Shown piece after piece: positions 42,901-54,994 of a stretch of 64,000 nt of DNA. Positions within the stretch are counted from its first letter, which is position 1; every line of letters begins with the position of its first letter. Source of the stretch: Tamarix chinensis (Eukaryota > Streptophyta > Magnoliopsida > Caryophyllales > Tamaricaceae). The stretch spans positions 47,596,707 through 47,660,706 of the forward strand of contig CM060174.1 of the NCBI GenBank assembly GCA_030549775.1, given 5' to 3'. The translations under genes and the position numbers were made by a program. Below the pieces are notes generated by a model. The model ran no database searches and was not told the origin of the DNA. It was given only the letters and a program-made list of their open reading frames with translations.

Positions 42901-45522
42901 ATGAGATGACTTTCTAACTTGAAAATGCTAGGGTTGTAGATTTTGAGAAGTAAAAGTTAAAACCTATGCTCATTTGTAGTGTTTCATGCTCTACTTGATT
43001 TAGAGAAGAAAGAAGGCATCAGGGAGAAGAAAGAAAGGCATCAGAAAGAAGGCATCTCTTTCATCGGACAACCTCTATATCATCCTTTTGTCTATCCCTT
43101 AGATAGATTATGCGTCGCTTCCTCTCAGCCTGGAAGCTTTTTGAAGACCAAAAATGTGAATGACATGCTTAGCTTTCGAGGAATCTTGAATGATACCCTA
43201 GCATAGAAGCTGAAGATACTAGTTTTTTGGTTTCCTGAAACTGATGAATTCTATGTTCCTCAATATGGTTTAAATGAAAGTTTATGGTGGGTCAATAATG
43301 ATTGAAGTCACTCCTCATTGCTTAGTTGCAGTAATTTGGCATGACGCTTATTAAGAATTATGTTAAGGGACTTGCATTTATTTATTTATTTTATTTTTGG
43401 GTTCAAGAGACAATTTTCATTTTCTTTGAAAATATGTAACATGAAAAGATCCGGGTTGGTTATGTTTAATCAGAATGCAGCAAACCTCCCAAGCTAAGTA
43501 GTGTAAACGCATAAGGTATATTACATGCCACATATGCTTTATGGTTATGTTTTGAAATTGTTATAACACGTCAAAGGAAAATTGTATCCATTTTTAAGTA
43601 TTTTGTTCACAAAAATTTGTAACAGTTTAAAAATGAAAAAAAAGGGAAACAATATATATTGCATCTTTGTTTTTTCATCAATTACATATACATATCTATC
43701 ACATATTCTTATTTTTCTCATGTGCATTTTATGCAGCTCCAATACAACTTTATCCATATTTAAGATGTCTAAATGTAGAAAAATTTACCATGTTTTACTA
43801 GACAAAGAGAGTTACTGACATACTCTTGTTAATTTCTGCACATTTTGTTTCACTTTTTGATGCAAATAGATGTAAAAGACATGTTTTCTCTTGAGATTTT
43901 GTTGTTTTATTACTATTTATTATTGAGATTTTAAGGCTTGATATTATTTTAATTTTCTTAGCATAGGATTTGATGTTTTCTTTTTTGTAGTTCTTTGCAC
44001 TAAATAAATAACCTTAAGCTCATGATATTTCTTCACACTTGAATGAATAACATGATAGTGATGTCAGTCGTTTTTTCCTCCTTTCTAATGTTCCCTTTTT
44101 TCCTCTCTCTTTTTTCTTTTGTTCTAACTATTGATCTACTCTCCTTATCCTAACTTCCTTTCCTCTCTCATTAATCCTATGCTAATTTGGTGTAAGACCC
44201 AAACATCATTCCAAATATCTGTGGCGGTCTATTACACAATCATGTTGAAAAATAGCACGCACTAGATCACCAAAAATCAACCTTTTGCACTAATTAGCCA
44301 CCACTTTAGAAGCTTAGACTAAAATTGTTCTTGTTGTTACACTTAAGCCACAGTAAAACCACAACCACCACACTACAGTTGAAGCCACATCACTCCCATT
44401 TGTCTTCATCATTTGAAGTATAAATTTTCCTCAGCTGTGTTTGGCCATCCTTAGAACTACCCATTAATCATCATTAGCAACCCCATGCAGTTGCTAACCC
44501 TTGTCTCTTCATCCTGAGATGTTGGCCCTTCATCACTACCTTATGCGTATGGTTGATGTGATTGTCGGTAGTTGTTGCTCCTTAATCGTTACCTTTAAGG
44601 CACTTCATGGCTATATTGAGCTTTAAGGGTAAGCACTCCTTTGAAGTAGGAAGCTTCATCATAGAGCAGTTGAAGAAAGTTGTCACTAATGCTCTCAATA
44701 TTTGTTTTTGGCTATGTTTTGCTTGTTCTTTAGCGTATTAGCCTTGAAGAGTGAAGCAGACATTGAAGTCAAAGGCTTTATATTTTGTTAAGTTAATTTT
44801 CTCATTTGTGGTCTCGTATTTGGTTAAGCTTTTCGCTAAAAATATTCAAACATTTCAAAGAAAAAAGATCAGAAGGAAAATAGGCATTTAAAATTGGCTA
44901 GAAATGTTGAAAAGAAAAGAAAAAGTTTCCTTACTATTATCATTTCTATTTTGCAAGTAGTCTTAGCCCTGTTTTTGTTAATATGATAATATTTTCTTTT
45001 TTCTTCTAGATATGATCAGGTAGATAGGCAAAAATCAAATGACGAGAATGAGTTCGTCTTTTATTAATATAGATTTCTTAGTGGCTATAAAGCTATGGTG
45101 TCTTACTAAAGTTCAAGCTTGAACTGCCTATGGTTTGAAACTACTTGAGCAATCCTCGCTTCGTCTTCTTGCATGAAAAACAAAGTAGTGAGATTTCATT
45201 GAAGTTTGAATAGAAAGCATTATGTAATTTTACTTTAATCATTGCCGTTTGTTAGTTCATATTCATGATTATTGCTGCCCCCATTATGTCTAGAGCTTTG
45301 AACTAAATGTAGAGTTGAATGTTTTTGGGGATGTCCATATTCACATTTAGTTTATTACAAGTATGCTTGAAACAATTAGTTGGTAGTGGGAAGTTAGCTA
45401 AAAGTTGAAAGTTGAAAATTTAGTAGAAGATAGAAAGTTAGCTTGGTCATCCAAATCAAATATGCAAAACACGAAGGATACATCTTGCAATTGCTTCATG
45501 GTAGATGTATTTATAATAATGT
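39902..45522. other. 5.6 kb without a recognisable gene
   Basis: AT-rich, mostly non-repetitive-looking sequence downstream of the PPR gene. The first kilobase may include its 3' untranslated region. Short frames (such as 42979-43206 plus and 42504-42193 minus) show no motif I recognise. Pyrimidine-rich CTTCC/CCAACCCT stretches recur near 40900, 41890 and 44100, hinting at old dispersed repeats. A CTTCTAG acceptor-like site near 45010, followed by a 17-codon open stretch, could be an old exon, but the support is weak. Confidence 0.5.
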
Positions 45523-45735
45523 TGACTAATGTAAGGTTGAAAGAATTAAAGAAGAGATTGAGAATTTAGAAAGAAAACTGGGAAGAGAATTGGAAAATTA
45601 AGGGGAAATTATTCTAATAATATTATTCATTCAATGGTACTAATAAAAATAAAAATAATAAAGATAAATCATATCTAATTAATAAAGATAAGAAAAGATA
45701 AAAGATAGGAAGAATTCATTTTTTAGATCTATAAG
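45523..45735 (-). repeat. Left (3') LTR of the minus-strand gypsy element, shortened
   Basis: Starts TGACTAATGTAAGG and matches the right LTR through AGAATTTAGAAAGAAAACTG, TTCATTCAATGGTACTAAT and GATAAGAAAAGATAAAAG. It is roughly 210 bp against 396 bp for the right LTR. The middle, and probably the outer U3 start, are missing or diverged. Confidence 0.7.
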
Positions 45736-45989
45736 GACACTAGATCGCAAAATAGGAGGCTCTCATTGAAAACAAGACTAATACCCCAAAGTATATGGTA
45801 AGTCAAATATATAAGCATTTAATCCTTGTTTTTTCAAAATCTCATACGTCCCCATGGCTCGTGCATGTAATTTTTTAAACTATTCTTTTGGAAAACATTG
45901 AGGACACACACATACCATAGCAAAGTCACCTTCACTAAAACCCTTATATATATGATGCACATCAATAAGAAGTTTATAATCCACATTAC

Positions 45990-46915
45990 TTAATTGAATC
46001 TTAGTCTAATCTCATCATGCAGTGAATGGATGCGATTAGACTTAGCAGACGCAAACACATGTTCATGGGGGGACAGAGGACCAAAGTCAATAGGAGTGTG
46101 AGAGGCATAACCATAAACAATTTCAAAAGGATTCTTTCCCATGGACATATTAGACGCATGATTATAAGAAAACTTAATTGTGGATAACAGTAAATCCCAA
46201 TTATGAGGTCGGTCTCCGGCAAGACAACAACAGTCACCTAAACCTTGATTTACTACCTTAGTTTGGCCGTCAGTCAGTTTGTGGATGATGGGAGTAGAAA
46301 ACTTCAACCAAGTTTTACTAAGGGCCTAAAGTGTCCTTAAAAACCAACAGATAAGTTTAGAATATCTATCAAACTCTTTGGAAGAAGGAAGACCATGGAA
46401 TCTTACTACCTCATGAAAAATCAATCTAGTAACATGAACAACATTTGAATTCTTACACAGTATGAAATGGGCCTTCTTGGAGAACCTATCAATCACGACA
46501 AGAATCAGATCATGTCCTCTAGATGTCTTAGGGATACCTAGAATAAAGTCCACGCTAATATCCTTTCATGGCTCATGAGGAACAGGTAAAGGAGCATATA
46601 AACATGTTTTTTATTTTTTATTTTATTTTATTTTTTTTAGCTAGCTAATAGGTACAACACTAGGATATGACTTGTTTAACTTTCTGTTGCCAAGAAGGCT
46701 AGTAGAATCGATGCCAGAGTAATTCATACCAAGGTGATGGGCAAGACCATGGGCATGTAATTTCTAAATAAGAAAGACTGGGAAATACATAATCTAGAAG
46801 CTCTAAAAAGGTAACCGTCGTGAACCACATTGTCAATGAATTCCTTACGATGGCCACTAGAGACGTCTTGGTAGATATAACCAAAATCAAGGAAAGAAGA
46901 GTAATCATCCTTCAT
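45990..46915 (-). pseudogene. Integrase of the minus-strand gypsy element
   Basis: Minus-strand reading: zinc-binding end piece near 46830-46740 (GYLFRASRLCISQS, degraded), core start at 46553 (MDFILGIPKTSRGHDLILVV, IDRFSKKAHFI, with the first catalytic Asp in MDF), then HEVVRFHGLPSS, and late core at 46307-45990 (TDGQTKVVNQGLGD, ILLSTIKFSYNHASNMS, NPFEIVYGYASHTP). The SDRD motif is replaced by a degraded stretch near 46390 (SKEFDRYSK), and the Glu of the TDGQTEV motif is Lys here, so two catalytic positions are altered. A homopolymer-rich insertion lies at 46600-46645. Integrase would insert element cDNA. Confidence 0.8.
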
Positions 46916-47027
46916 TTTATCAAAGTTAGTAGCATTAATACTCCATTGCTAAAGGATAGTACCTATCCTACTAAGAGCATTGACACCCTATTTTTTGCAC
47001 TGGAATGATGTTTGAGGAGAAGTATAT

Positions 47028-47400
47028 TCATTGGGAACTCAAGCCATTTAGCACACTTCTTTGGAGAGTTCTCGCTTTGAGTTCAAATATTCTAAATGAT
47101 CTGAGTAGACTACAAGTCTTGGGGTAAAACGTAATACTGCTAATGATGGAGGGATTTAACCACAACGTACAATTCCTTAAGATGGATGGGGTACTTCTGC
47201 TTAGAGGTGTTGAGCTTCTCACTAAAGAATGCTATGGGATGACCCTCTTGGCCTAATACTCTCCCTGTGCCTGTTTCACAAGCATCACAATGAACATCAA
47301 AGGCCTTACTAAAGTTAGGATGTCTAAGAACAGATGCCTTACTAAAGTCGGGATGCCTAATAATAGAGGCTTTAGTCATACATTCCTTAATTTCTTTAGA
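47028..47400 (-). pseudogene. RNase H of the minus-strand gypsy element
   Basis: Minus 47379-47140 reads HPDFSKAFDVHCDACETGTG, then VLGQEGHPIAFFSEKLN and KYPIHLKELYVVVKSLHH. The first catalytic Asp and the Glu in KELYVVV are visible. Two near-duplicate RHPDFSKA/RHPNFSKA stretches at its start suggest a 39 bp tandem duplication (about 47300-47377). Downstream to 47028 the reading shifts frame and decays. RNase H would remove the RNA template during replication. Confidence 0.75.
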
Positions 47401-47479
47401 AGTCCACTGAAATGTGTCCTGTAAACAATCCGTGATAGGACCATGATAGAGCTGGAATTACAGATGACTTGACAATAAA

Positions 47480-48215
47480 AAGATACTTGTCCATGGAAAC
47501 TATGCCTTCCGGAAATAGATTTTGGTTCGGGCCACTCCTTAATGATCCTAACTTTCTTGAGTTGGAAGATATTCTTTGAGTAGAAACAATAAAGCTAAGG
47601 GAAAAAAAAATGAGACTGAAGGAAGGAGCATTTCTTAAGGTTAGCATAGAGCTTAGCTTTGCGACGGGCAACGAATACTTGTTAAAGGTGATTCAGGTGT
47701 TCACCTTTGGACTTATTGTAGATCAAAATGTCATCAAAGTAGATTGAGAAATTTTCAAATGGTTGTAAGATATGGGTCATAAATCTCATGAATGTTCTAG
47801 GGACATTTGATAACCAATAAGACATTACTAACTACTCAAAGAGTCCATCTGGTCTCCTAAAAGCTGTTTTCCACTCATCTCTTGATCTAATACGAATTTG
47901 ATGATATTTGCTTTGTAAATCAATCTTACAGTAATAATTAGAGCCATTCTAAGTGTCTAACATGTCCTCTAGCCTAGTGATAAGAAACCCATACTTAATA
48001 GTAATTTTGTTTATGGCTCTACTATCTATACACATTCTCTAAGATTCGTCTTTTTTATGAGTTAATAAGGCACAAGGGCTCATGTTATGTTTCACAAATC
48101 CCTTAATAAGGAGTTTCTCAACTTGTCTATTTATTCTGCACACTCTGGATTCAACTTATAATGAGGAAGGTTAGGAAATTGGGACGCAGGAATAAGATCA
48201 ATTGCATGTTGAATG
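47480..48215 (-). pseudogene. Reverse transcriptase of the minus-strand gypsy element
   Basis: The minus-strand reading holds the catalytic motif YFDD (47741-47730, within FSIYFDDILIYNKSKGEHL), in place of the usual Y-V/L-D-D, so both aspartates remain. Upstream pieces include a degraded SCALLTHKKDE-type start (about 48080-48030), the [12 protein letters not shown] motif (about 47925-47890) and an [11 protein letters not shown] piece (about 47860-47840). Stops and frame changes separate the pieces. The domain begins right after the PPMRGIQHAID-type motif at about 48215-48190. Confidence 0.75.
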
Positions 48216-48219
48216 CCTC

Positions 48220-48807
48220 TCATAGGTGGTAGCTTCTTAGGTTACTCTTCAGGATTACATTAGAAAATTCACTCAATAACCTTTGAACCTTAGTAGGAAT
48301 TCGTAAAGTGGAATTTGGAGAGACCTCTTGAGCAAATATGGTTAGCATGAAGTTGATTTCTCTACTTTTTTGATTGAAAACACTAGGGTTGATGATTTGA
48401 ATTCTATTCTTAACATTCTCCTTAGAGGTATAATTGGATTTAGGAGGTGAAGTGTCAAATGGCTTTGCAAGAGTAAGAATGATATACGTTCCTTCAAAGA
48501 AGAAATAATGAGTATTGGGCCTATAGTTAATCTTAACTAAATGATCATAAAGCCAAGGCCTTTCTAGGAGACGGTGGGCCACGTCCATGGGAAGTACATC
48601 AAAATAGATCTCTTTCTTATAATATGGCCCTAAATGGAGGGGAACTAGACATCTTTGGTCAATGGGAAGAGTGTTCTTATTGACCCAAGGTATCATGAAA
48701 GGATTAGGATGAGGTTCAACCTTAAGGTTTAGCCTTTTTATGGCACCTTGACATACTAAGAGTACTACCACCATCTATAACCAACTTAGCAGATTTTCCA
48801 TTACACC
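48220..48807 (-). pseudogene. Aspartic protease of the minus-strand gypsy element
   Basis: The active site reads KSAKLVIDGGSTLS (about 48800-48755, catalytic Asp in DGG). An open stretch (48774-48220) follows with IYFDVLPMDVAHRLLERPWL and YDHLVKINYRPN, the flap and C-terminal half of gypsy retropepsins, then a linker to reverse transcriptase. A frame change joins the active site to the rest. The hAT-type MITE interrupts the codons just upstream of the active site. Confidence 0.8.
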
Positions 48808-49751
48808 CAGTGTTTGAAAATACCTAAGGCGCACCTAGGTCATAGGGGTACTAGAGCCTAGGTGTTAGGCGCAAGGCGAAGGTGTGCGCCTAGGCGATGT
48901 GAGGCGCCAAACTTACTTAAAGCTAAAAAAATGATTAAATGGCTAAGTTTTTTTTAAAAAAGGGCATACCATAACAAAAAAAATACTTAGAAAAATAACA
49001 ACCTATGAGTTTAATACTACCAATACTAGCAGATAGTGTGGACTACAGACCACTTCTTCTTGTTGTCTCTGGTTCTTAACTCTCTATAATCTGTCTCTTT
49101 ATCTTTGAATCTAGTTCTTTTTTTATATGAGTTTAATACTACCTATGTGTTTAAAAAATGAATTTTACTCTATTTTTTATATTTACTTGATGACCTGACT
49201 CTGCTTTTAGGCTAGCAGCCTTGTTGATCGTAGAATGTGTATCTTTTCCAAAACAACTATTATTCTCACCTATCAAAACTATTACAGGCTTACCCTTTTC
49301 CAAAAAATGTCTACTCCTCTCCCGTAAGTCCCTGGCTCCCTATATGATTTTTTTTTTCCTACTAAAAAGCATGTGCATGTCTACTCCTCTCTTAAGTCCC
49401 TAACTCTTTGTATGAATTTTTTTTTCTTTTCTGCTGAAAGGCATGTGCATGTCTACTCTTCTCCCCTAAGTCCTTGCTTGATATTTCCAAAACAACTATT
49501 GCTTTTCCCAATCAAAACTATAAATAGGCTTTCCTTTTTCCAAAAAATGTTTACTCCTCTCCCCCAAGTCCTTGGCTCCCTATGTGATTTTTTTTTGTTG
49601 ACAGGATATTTTTCTCAAAGGTGCACGCCTTTGAGCTTCTGTGCCTTAGGTGCACCTCAGCTGTCTTACATGTGCCTCACTCACATTGCCTCACCTAGCA
49701 CCAAAAAAGCCCTCACCCCCTATCGTCTTACGGCGCGCTTTTCAAACATTG
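48808..49751. mobile_element. hAT-type MITE, 944 bp, with perfect 8 bp target duplication
   Basis: Terminal inverted repeats CAGTGTTTGAAAA (48808-48820) and TTTTCAAACATTG (49739-49751) pair with one mismatch. The flanking 8 bp ATTACACC is present at 48800-48807 and 49752-49759. An 8 bp duplication with C-A-(G/A)-type ends is the mark of the hAT superfamily. The inside is non-coding, with GCGCCTAGGCG-type palindromic sequence near both ends and a tandem duplication of about 239 bp period (49247 and 49486). It is inserted in the gypsy protease and must be younger than that element. It would be moved by a hAT transposase supplied from elsewhere. Confidence 0.92.
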
Positions 49752-49759
49752 ATTACACC

Positions 49760-50900
49760 TAAAGTAAGTGTAAAAATGGAAGTGTGGTTCCACTCTTCAG
49801 GATGAGTACCCTACGAGAGAACACATCAAGAAACATTACAGTGCTCACCTATTTGAGGGTCAATAGTCCTAACAAGGCTACAATTTTGGGATCATCCTCT
49901 TCTAATTCCTCATCATCATTTGAATAATATCATGGTTCCATTATAAGATCCTCAAAAGGGGGCTCATGCTCTATGACCATATAGTACTATAGGGACAACA
50001 AGGTGCAATATGTCCTCTCCCATGACAATTATGACACTTGAGGGAATTAGAACAATGGTGTTGGATCAACTACTCGGAGCAAAAGTAGAATTATGAAATT
50101 GGGAAGCACTCTTAGAGGCATGCAGGAGTGAGAAACTTATTTTTACGAGAATCATTTGAATAAGAGGATAGATATCGAGTGGAGGAGCGGTTAAGATGCT
50201 TCTCAAATTCAAGAGCCAGCTTGAAAGTTTCTTCTACACATGTAGGGCCATGAAGCTTAACATCTTTCCTAATAGAGTCCTTAAGGCCTTTAATGTATCG
50301 AAATAGGGTAACGTTGCACTGAATAGAATAATCTTCAAATTTCTTGGTATACTCAGAGACTAGAGTAAATCTGTTTATGATTATACATTTACTCTAGGAT
50401 TTGATTTTGATGAAAGGTAGGGAGATTTTTCCTTTAGCTTTTCTTTCATGACAACTCATTGATGAATAGTTGTTCTCCTAAACGATCTATTTGGGTCTTA
50501 ACCATTTTTTGGTACTGCTTTGCAGCTCCATATAGCTTCATCTTAGTGAAACAATCTCTCTCGATGTCACTCATATTATAGAATTCAAATTAATCATCAT
50601 TTTCTTCCAATCAATTAGTGCAAAGGTTTGGGTCAAGAGTTCTCTCGTACGAGTTTACATCAATTTTGGACCTTTTTAATATTATCGCCCCTATATGTAG
50701 GATAAAGCTGCCTATCATAGTGATTGAATTGTCTTAGATTCCTATGGTGAGGTAATTTTATGTCATTCCCGAAGGCTTCCTCATCTAAATCATTGAAATT
50801 AGGTGGGTCCAAGTGCCCTTGAGACCCTGGAAGTCTTATGATGTGGAGGAATGTAACTAGAAGCTTGCATATGGAAGCCAAGGATGCTATGTTTTGAGTT
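49760..50900 (-). pseudogene. gag of the minus-strand gypsy element
   Basis: Minus-strand pieces: 50881-50660 is an N-terminal gag region with GHLDPPNFNDLDEEAFGND. 50640-50150 is the gag core in broken frames. The zinc knuckle at about 50040-49990 reads CHNCHGRGHIAPC, a complete CX2CX4HX4C. From 49990 to 49760 lies an acidic linker leading to the protease. Many stops occur. Gag packages the RNA. Confidence 0.7.
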
Positions 50901-52620
50901 AGCTAAATTGGATGGAGGCACTGTGTTGTCTAATTGATTGAGGGTTACATTCATCTATAGGATGCTTTTCTATTTTTTTCCATATTTTTAGCTAACTGAA
51001 GCACCGATTATTCTAATTGATCAATATGGGAAGGATCAAACTGCTTCATTGACATGAGACTTTTAGAAGGCTCTTATAATTAAAAAAATATTCACAAAAT
51101 TTTGTGGAGAGCTACAAGGAACAAGCAATAAAATCGCAGTTGCGGTTGTGATTGCGGTCGCGGTGTTGCAGTATCGGAGCGTTGCGAATAATATTTTATA
51201 TGCCATGGTTGTTGCGGCGTGATTTTTTATTTTTTTTCCCACAATAAATATTAGCAAATACCAGTAAATATTGGTAGAATATCGGCAAATATCGGTCGAT
51301 AACCGATATATCGCCGATAAATATGTGAAATTCTATATCCATCGTGTATTGCCAATTTTACGTATTAGCTGACCCAAAATCCGATAAATATCGGCCGATA
51401 TTGCGTATCGGGACCAATAATTAATTGTATGATAAGGAATCACTACACATGTACGGTAGCATTTGTGTGGTGACCCACAATTCCTTTTCTATTATGTAGT
51501 CATTCGGGTAATAAGGTGGAATAGAGGTTCGCTTAAGTATCCTCAAACCTTTCAACAGTTTAGGCCTTTGTGACAAAGACTTCCATAGAATAACACTTAG
51601 TCGGTTATGATATAAGATACTTCATTTTTTTGTTTTTAATGATAAGACACAAAGAGGAAAGATATAAAAAATAGGTGATAAATCATATTAGGTAATAAAG
51701 AAATAAACCTACCATATGCACATCACAAAGATCAAAATATCAATTAAAGGACTAAATCAAATAAACAAGTATCTTGAATTTTTTGAAGGACATAAGAAAA
51801 TATGCTAAATAAACCAAATAATTCAAGAAAAAGTCAAGTATCAAGTAAGGACATCACCTTCCAAAAGCTTAAAGCTCCCGTTAAACCTCCAAGTTTGACT
51901 GCAAGACTAAAATTGCTGAAGTTGACCATTGAAAAAAAAAACTTCTTGAAACCGTTTTTTTTAAAAGTAAGGAAAAAAAATAAAAATAACCAATATAAAA
52001 TTTGTGTTGTTCCTTTGTGCACGATTGACCAGTAGGCAGGATAAGGCCAATCGGCAGTGGTCTGCAACTTAGGTGGTGGACGTCAGCTAGTGTGGTCAAG
52101 GTTCTAGTGATCGACGAGTGTTGGAAGGTTGATTATTTTTGTGACCGTCAACGGTAGAAGTGGTGTAATGGAACAATACGAAATTTTTGGGCAAAGATTC
52201 AACAAAATCGGGCAATTTTTACTAACCTAATGTGTTTCTCTCCTTCTCACACACATAGAGCTCTCTCTCACACACCTATATTTGAAGTTTAATTGATCTA
52301 TCTAGACTCTCAATTGTTCTAATTTCTTTGATTTTTTCCCGATTGACGAAATAGGGTTAGAGTTCTTGCGATTATAGCAAATCGGGGCTTAAGTTAGGCA
52401 AGTTGGGGTGTGTAGGGGTTGAATTGCATGTTTTATGGCATCAATTGCTTCAAATTGAGTGTGATTTGTGGTTAATTTGAGGGAATCCGAGGCTAGAGTT
52501 TTGCAATTAGGGTTTTTGTGAACAACTTTTGCATTTGAAGGAATTAGCAGCAATTGAATTGAATTTTGGTTGTATTTTGTACAAGATTAGTGGAAACACA
52601 AGTTGTGGGGAACAAAATTA
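50901..52620 (-). other. Leader region of the minus-strand gypsy element, with palindromic AT-rich insert
   Basis: Non-coding. Between 51110 and 51420 the sequence departs from its surroundings: GTTGCGGTTGTGATTGCGG repeats, then ATATCGGTCGATAACCGATA and ATCGGCCGATA palindromes. This looks like a MITE or piece of one, though I could not fix its ends. The rest is AT-rich, with TA and poly-pyrimidine stretches. Confidence 0.4.
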
Positions 52621-52634
52621 GGGCTTTGATACTA
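52621..52634 (-). promoter_or_regulatory. Primer-binding site, initiator Met-tRNA type
   Basis: Minus-strand TAGTATCAAAGCCC resembles TGGTATCAGAGC, the complement of the initiator Met-tRNA 3' end. It lies three bases from the inner end of the right LTR. Confidence 0.65.
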
Positions 52635-52637
52635 AAT

Positions 52638-53033
52638 TGACGTAAGGTTTAAAGAATTGAAGAAGAGATTGAGAATTTAGAAAGAAAACTGAGAAGATAA
52701 TTGGAAAATTAGAATAAATTATTTTGATAATTTTATTCATTCAATGATACTAATGATAATGGCAAGTCAAAAACCCTTTTTATAGCCTAAGGTTTTTAAA
52801 AGATGAATAATATCTAAATAAGAAGGGATATATCATGTCTAACTAATAAAGATAAGTCATATCTAATCATATTTAATAAAGATAAATTATATCTAACTAA
52901 TAAAGACAAATAATATCTAACTAATAAAGATAGGAAAAGATAAAAGTTAAAAAATAATAATAAAAGATTGGAAGAATTTATTTTTTATTCCTACGGAAGT
53001 ACTTTCCTATTAAAATCTTTTCTATCTACATCA
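52638..53033 (-). repeat. Right (5') LTR of the minus-strand gypsy element
   Basis: The 396 bp repeat has plus-strand ends TGACGTAAGG and TCTACATCA, so the minus strand begins TG and ends CA. It matches the shortened left copy at 45523-45735 through its 5' part. Several GATAAxTATATCTAACTAATAAA units repeat in tandem at 52840-52940. Confidence 0.8.
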
Positions 53034-54990
53034 GTGGGGATATGTATGGATGTGTCATTGGTAGAAATTCATGAAGATCTGACTAGTGCCGTATACATAG
53101 AAAATGATGTTTTCTCTTCAATAAGCAGCATATCTTTTTAGAAATAAAAGATATTATTAATGGGGTCTAAGATGAAGTTTTGGACATTAGACTTGCTTGG
53201 GCTATCATATAGCTAGCTGTTGGCCTTTATGAAGTTCAAAAGCTTGGTTCTGATGAGATTGAAGATGCTAACTCAGACATGTGATGAGGAGCATAGCCTG
53301 CAACTATGTGCTATAAATGCCTTAGGTAGGTTTGAGAAAGAAGTGCACCAAGATCAATGACCTGAGGTGCTTCAAGTTGTATTTGACATAGAATTAGTTG
53401 TCTAAGCAAACAAGATCTCTGTGACGAATTATAATCTTATATATATGTGTGTGTGTGTGTTTATCCTGCTTGACTTTCTGGAATCTGGATATACGGTTTA
53501 TGGCATCAAGAATAAGTGTCATGTTCTTACCATTTTTATCCTGGGGGCTCTTGCACTTATGGTTTCTTGAGATTTCTGATAGTATGCTTCAATGAATTCA
53601 AAGTTGAGTTTGAAATACTGTGGTTAGATTTAAGAGATATTCTCTCTCTTTAGATTTCGTTATTTTACTATCGCTTGTCTTGATTTGGATATTATTTAGT
53701 TGAGTTAGGCTTAGTTTGATAACCTAATTATTCTCCAATTGTTGTTTCATTTAAGTTGAAGAGATCCATAATATTATTGAGAAACTTGACCCTTATGTTT
53801 TCCTCAAACTTGCGATGAAGTATTTTCGGGCAAATTATGAAAAAGGGTTGAAACACATGTTTAAAATGTTCAGTATATATCATTTTATTTTATGTTTAGT
53901 TTAGCAGAATGTTTTCCAGACAGTCTTAGTATATTTTAGATATTTGTTATGGTTTTATTTTGGCTGGAAATCTGGGGAGCGGCATTTATTATTGCCCTCT
54001 ACTCTCGAGTATCCAGCATGGGTAGTTTCTGATGGTGCTTTCTCCTGTCCTTGCTCAAAAGTCCTCGTTGCCAAGGTTGGATCTGGACCTCCCACATTCA
54101 CCAGGGTGATTTTTTTTTTCCTTGTCAAATTAGGTGACTTGTCATCTTCCCTAGTACATGAGAATACACTGGGTGGTGGCTACCTGTAGAGTCGCTGCTT
54201 CTCTCTGCCATTTTTGTCCATTTCTGCTCAAGACAAATTTTCACTTATTATAGACATGATCTTTGTGATTGCTTGTCTGCTACTCATTTTCAGTTGTTTC
54301 CTGGAGGAAAGACTGACAGATGCATTTTTGTTCTTTTTAGCATGTTCATCTGTTTATGAAGGTCATTGTTGGAATGCTTATGGTGTGATAATAGGTGCTG
54401 TGACAGAGCTCTCCGGAGTGGATTGAGTGTTTGAAACTGTGTGGGTGATGGCTGCAAACTCAAGTCCATGGAGGCAGGAGGACATCTAATGCTGTTTTGA
54501 ATGCTCCATTATGTGGAATCTTTACTCTTGGTGGGAATGGCGGTTCGACTCAGATACTTGCGACATGGAGTAATTATAGCCCTCCAGCGAAGGCTGTTAA
54601 AAAGATGCACTTGCATGGATCAACCGAAGTGGGAATTTTGTTTATTATATTTATAGTCCGAAGTAGCGGATCAGATTTTGTCATTCTATCGATTGATCAT
54701 TTACGTACTACATTTTTCATTTCCTTACTCTGGATTTTTGTCCAAGGTCTGGAGATGAGCATAAAGAGACTAATCAAGAAATTATTGTGGGAATGTGGAG
54801 AGATCTGCCATTGGCGTTATAGCACTGTATGAATCTGGGCTGGATCGATTATAATCTTCGTATCCCTAAATAACCCAGAAAACCGAAATCATTACCTCTG
54901 AAAGTGTTTCTGATTGATTTGAGCTTATTTCCAAAAAAGAAAAAGAAATAAGAAAAAGGAAGATGGGAACTCATAGGATGTTCATTCATC
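53034..54990 (+). other. Region with possible decayed exons, not identified
   Basis: No intact gene. Two plus-strand tracts translate with protein-like composition. About 53058-53400 gives LVEIHEDLTSAVYIENDVFS and, after frame changes, CAINALGRFEKEVHQDQ. About 53757-53870 follows an acceptor-like TTTAAG and gives EIHNIIEKLDPYVFLKLAMK. Frames to 54189, 54426 and 54832 show nothing recognisable. They could be relics of a single gene broken up by insertions, or chance. Confidence 0.3.
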
Positions 54991-54994
54991 AAGC

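Larger units (their letters stand above)
45523..53033 (-). mobile_element. Minus-strand chromovirus-like Ty3/gypsy element with both LTRs, degenerate
   Basis: The left LTR-like copy (from 45523) and right LTR (52638-53033) share GAAGAGATTGAGAATTTAG and following sequence. On the minus strand the LTR reads TGATGTAG...TTACGTCA. Inside, minus-strand order is primer site, leader, gag, protease, reverse transcriptase, RNase H, integrase. The protease is interrupted by a hAT-type MITE (48808-49751). Every domain has stops or frameshifts. No 5 bp target duplication was found; the left LTR appears shortened. Integrase and protease wording resembles Reina/CRM-type chromoviruses (by eye). It is a different family from 59254-63833. 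Confidence 0.85.

Noticed and set aside
39902..45522. tRNA or other structural RNA gene
   Set aside because: No cloverleaf-like segment with conserved TTC loop wording was seen by eye; a tRNA scan would be needed to exclude one.
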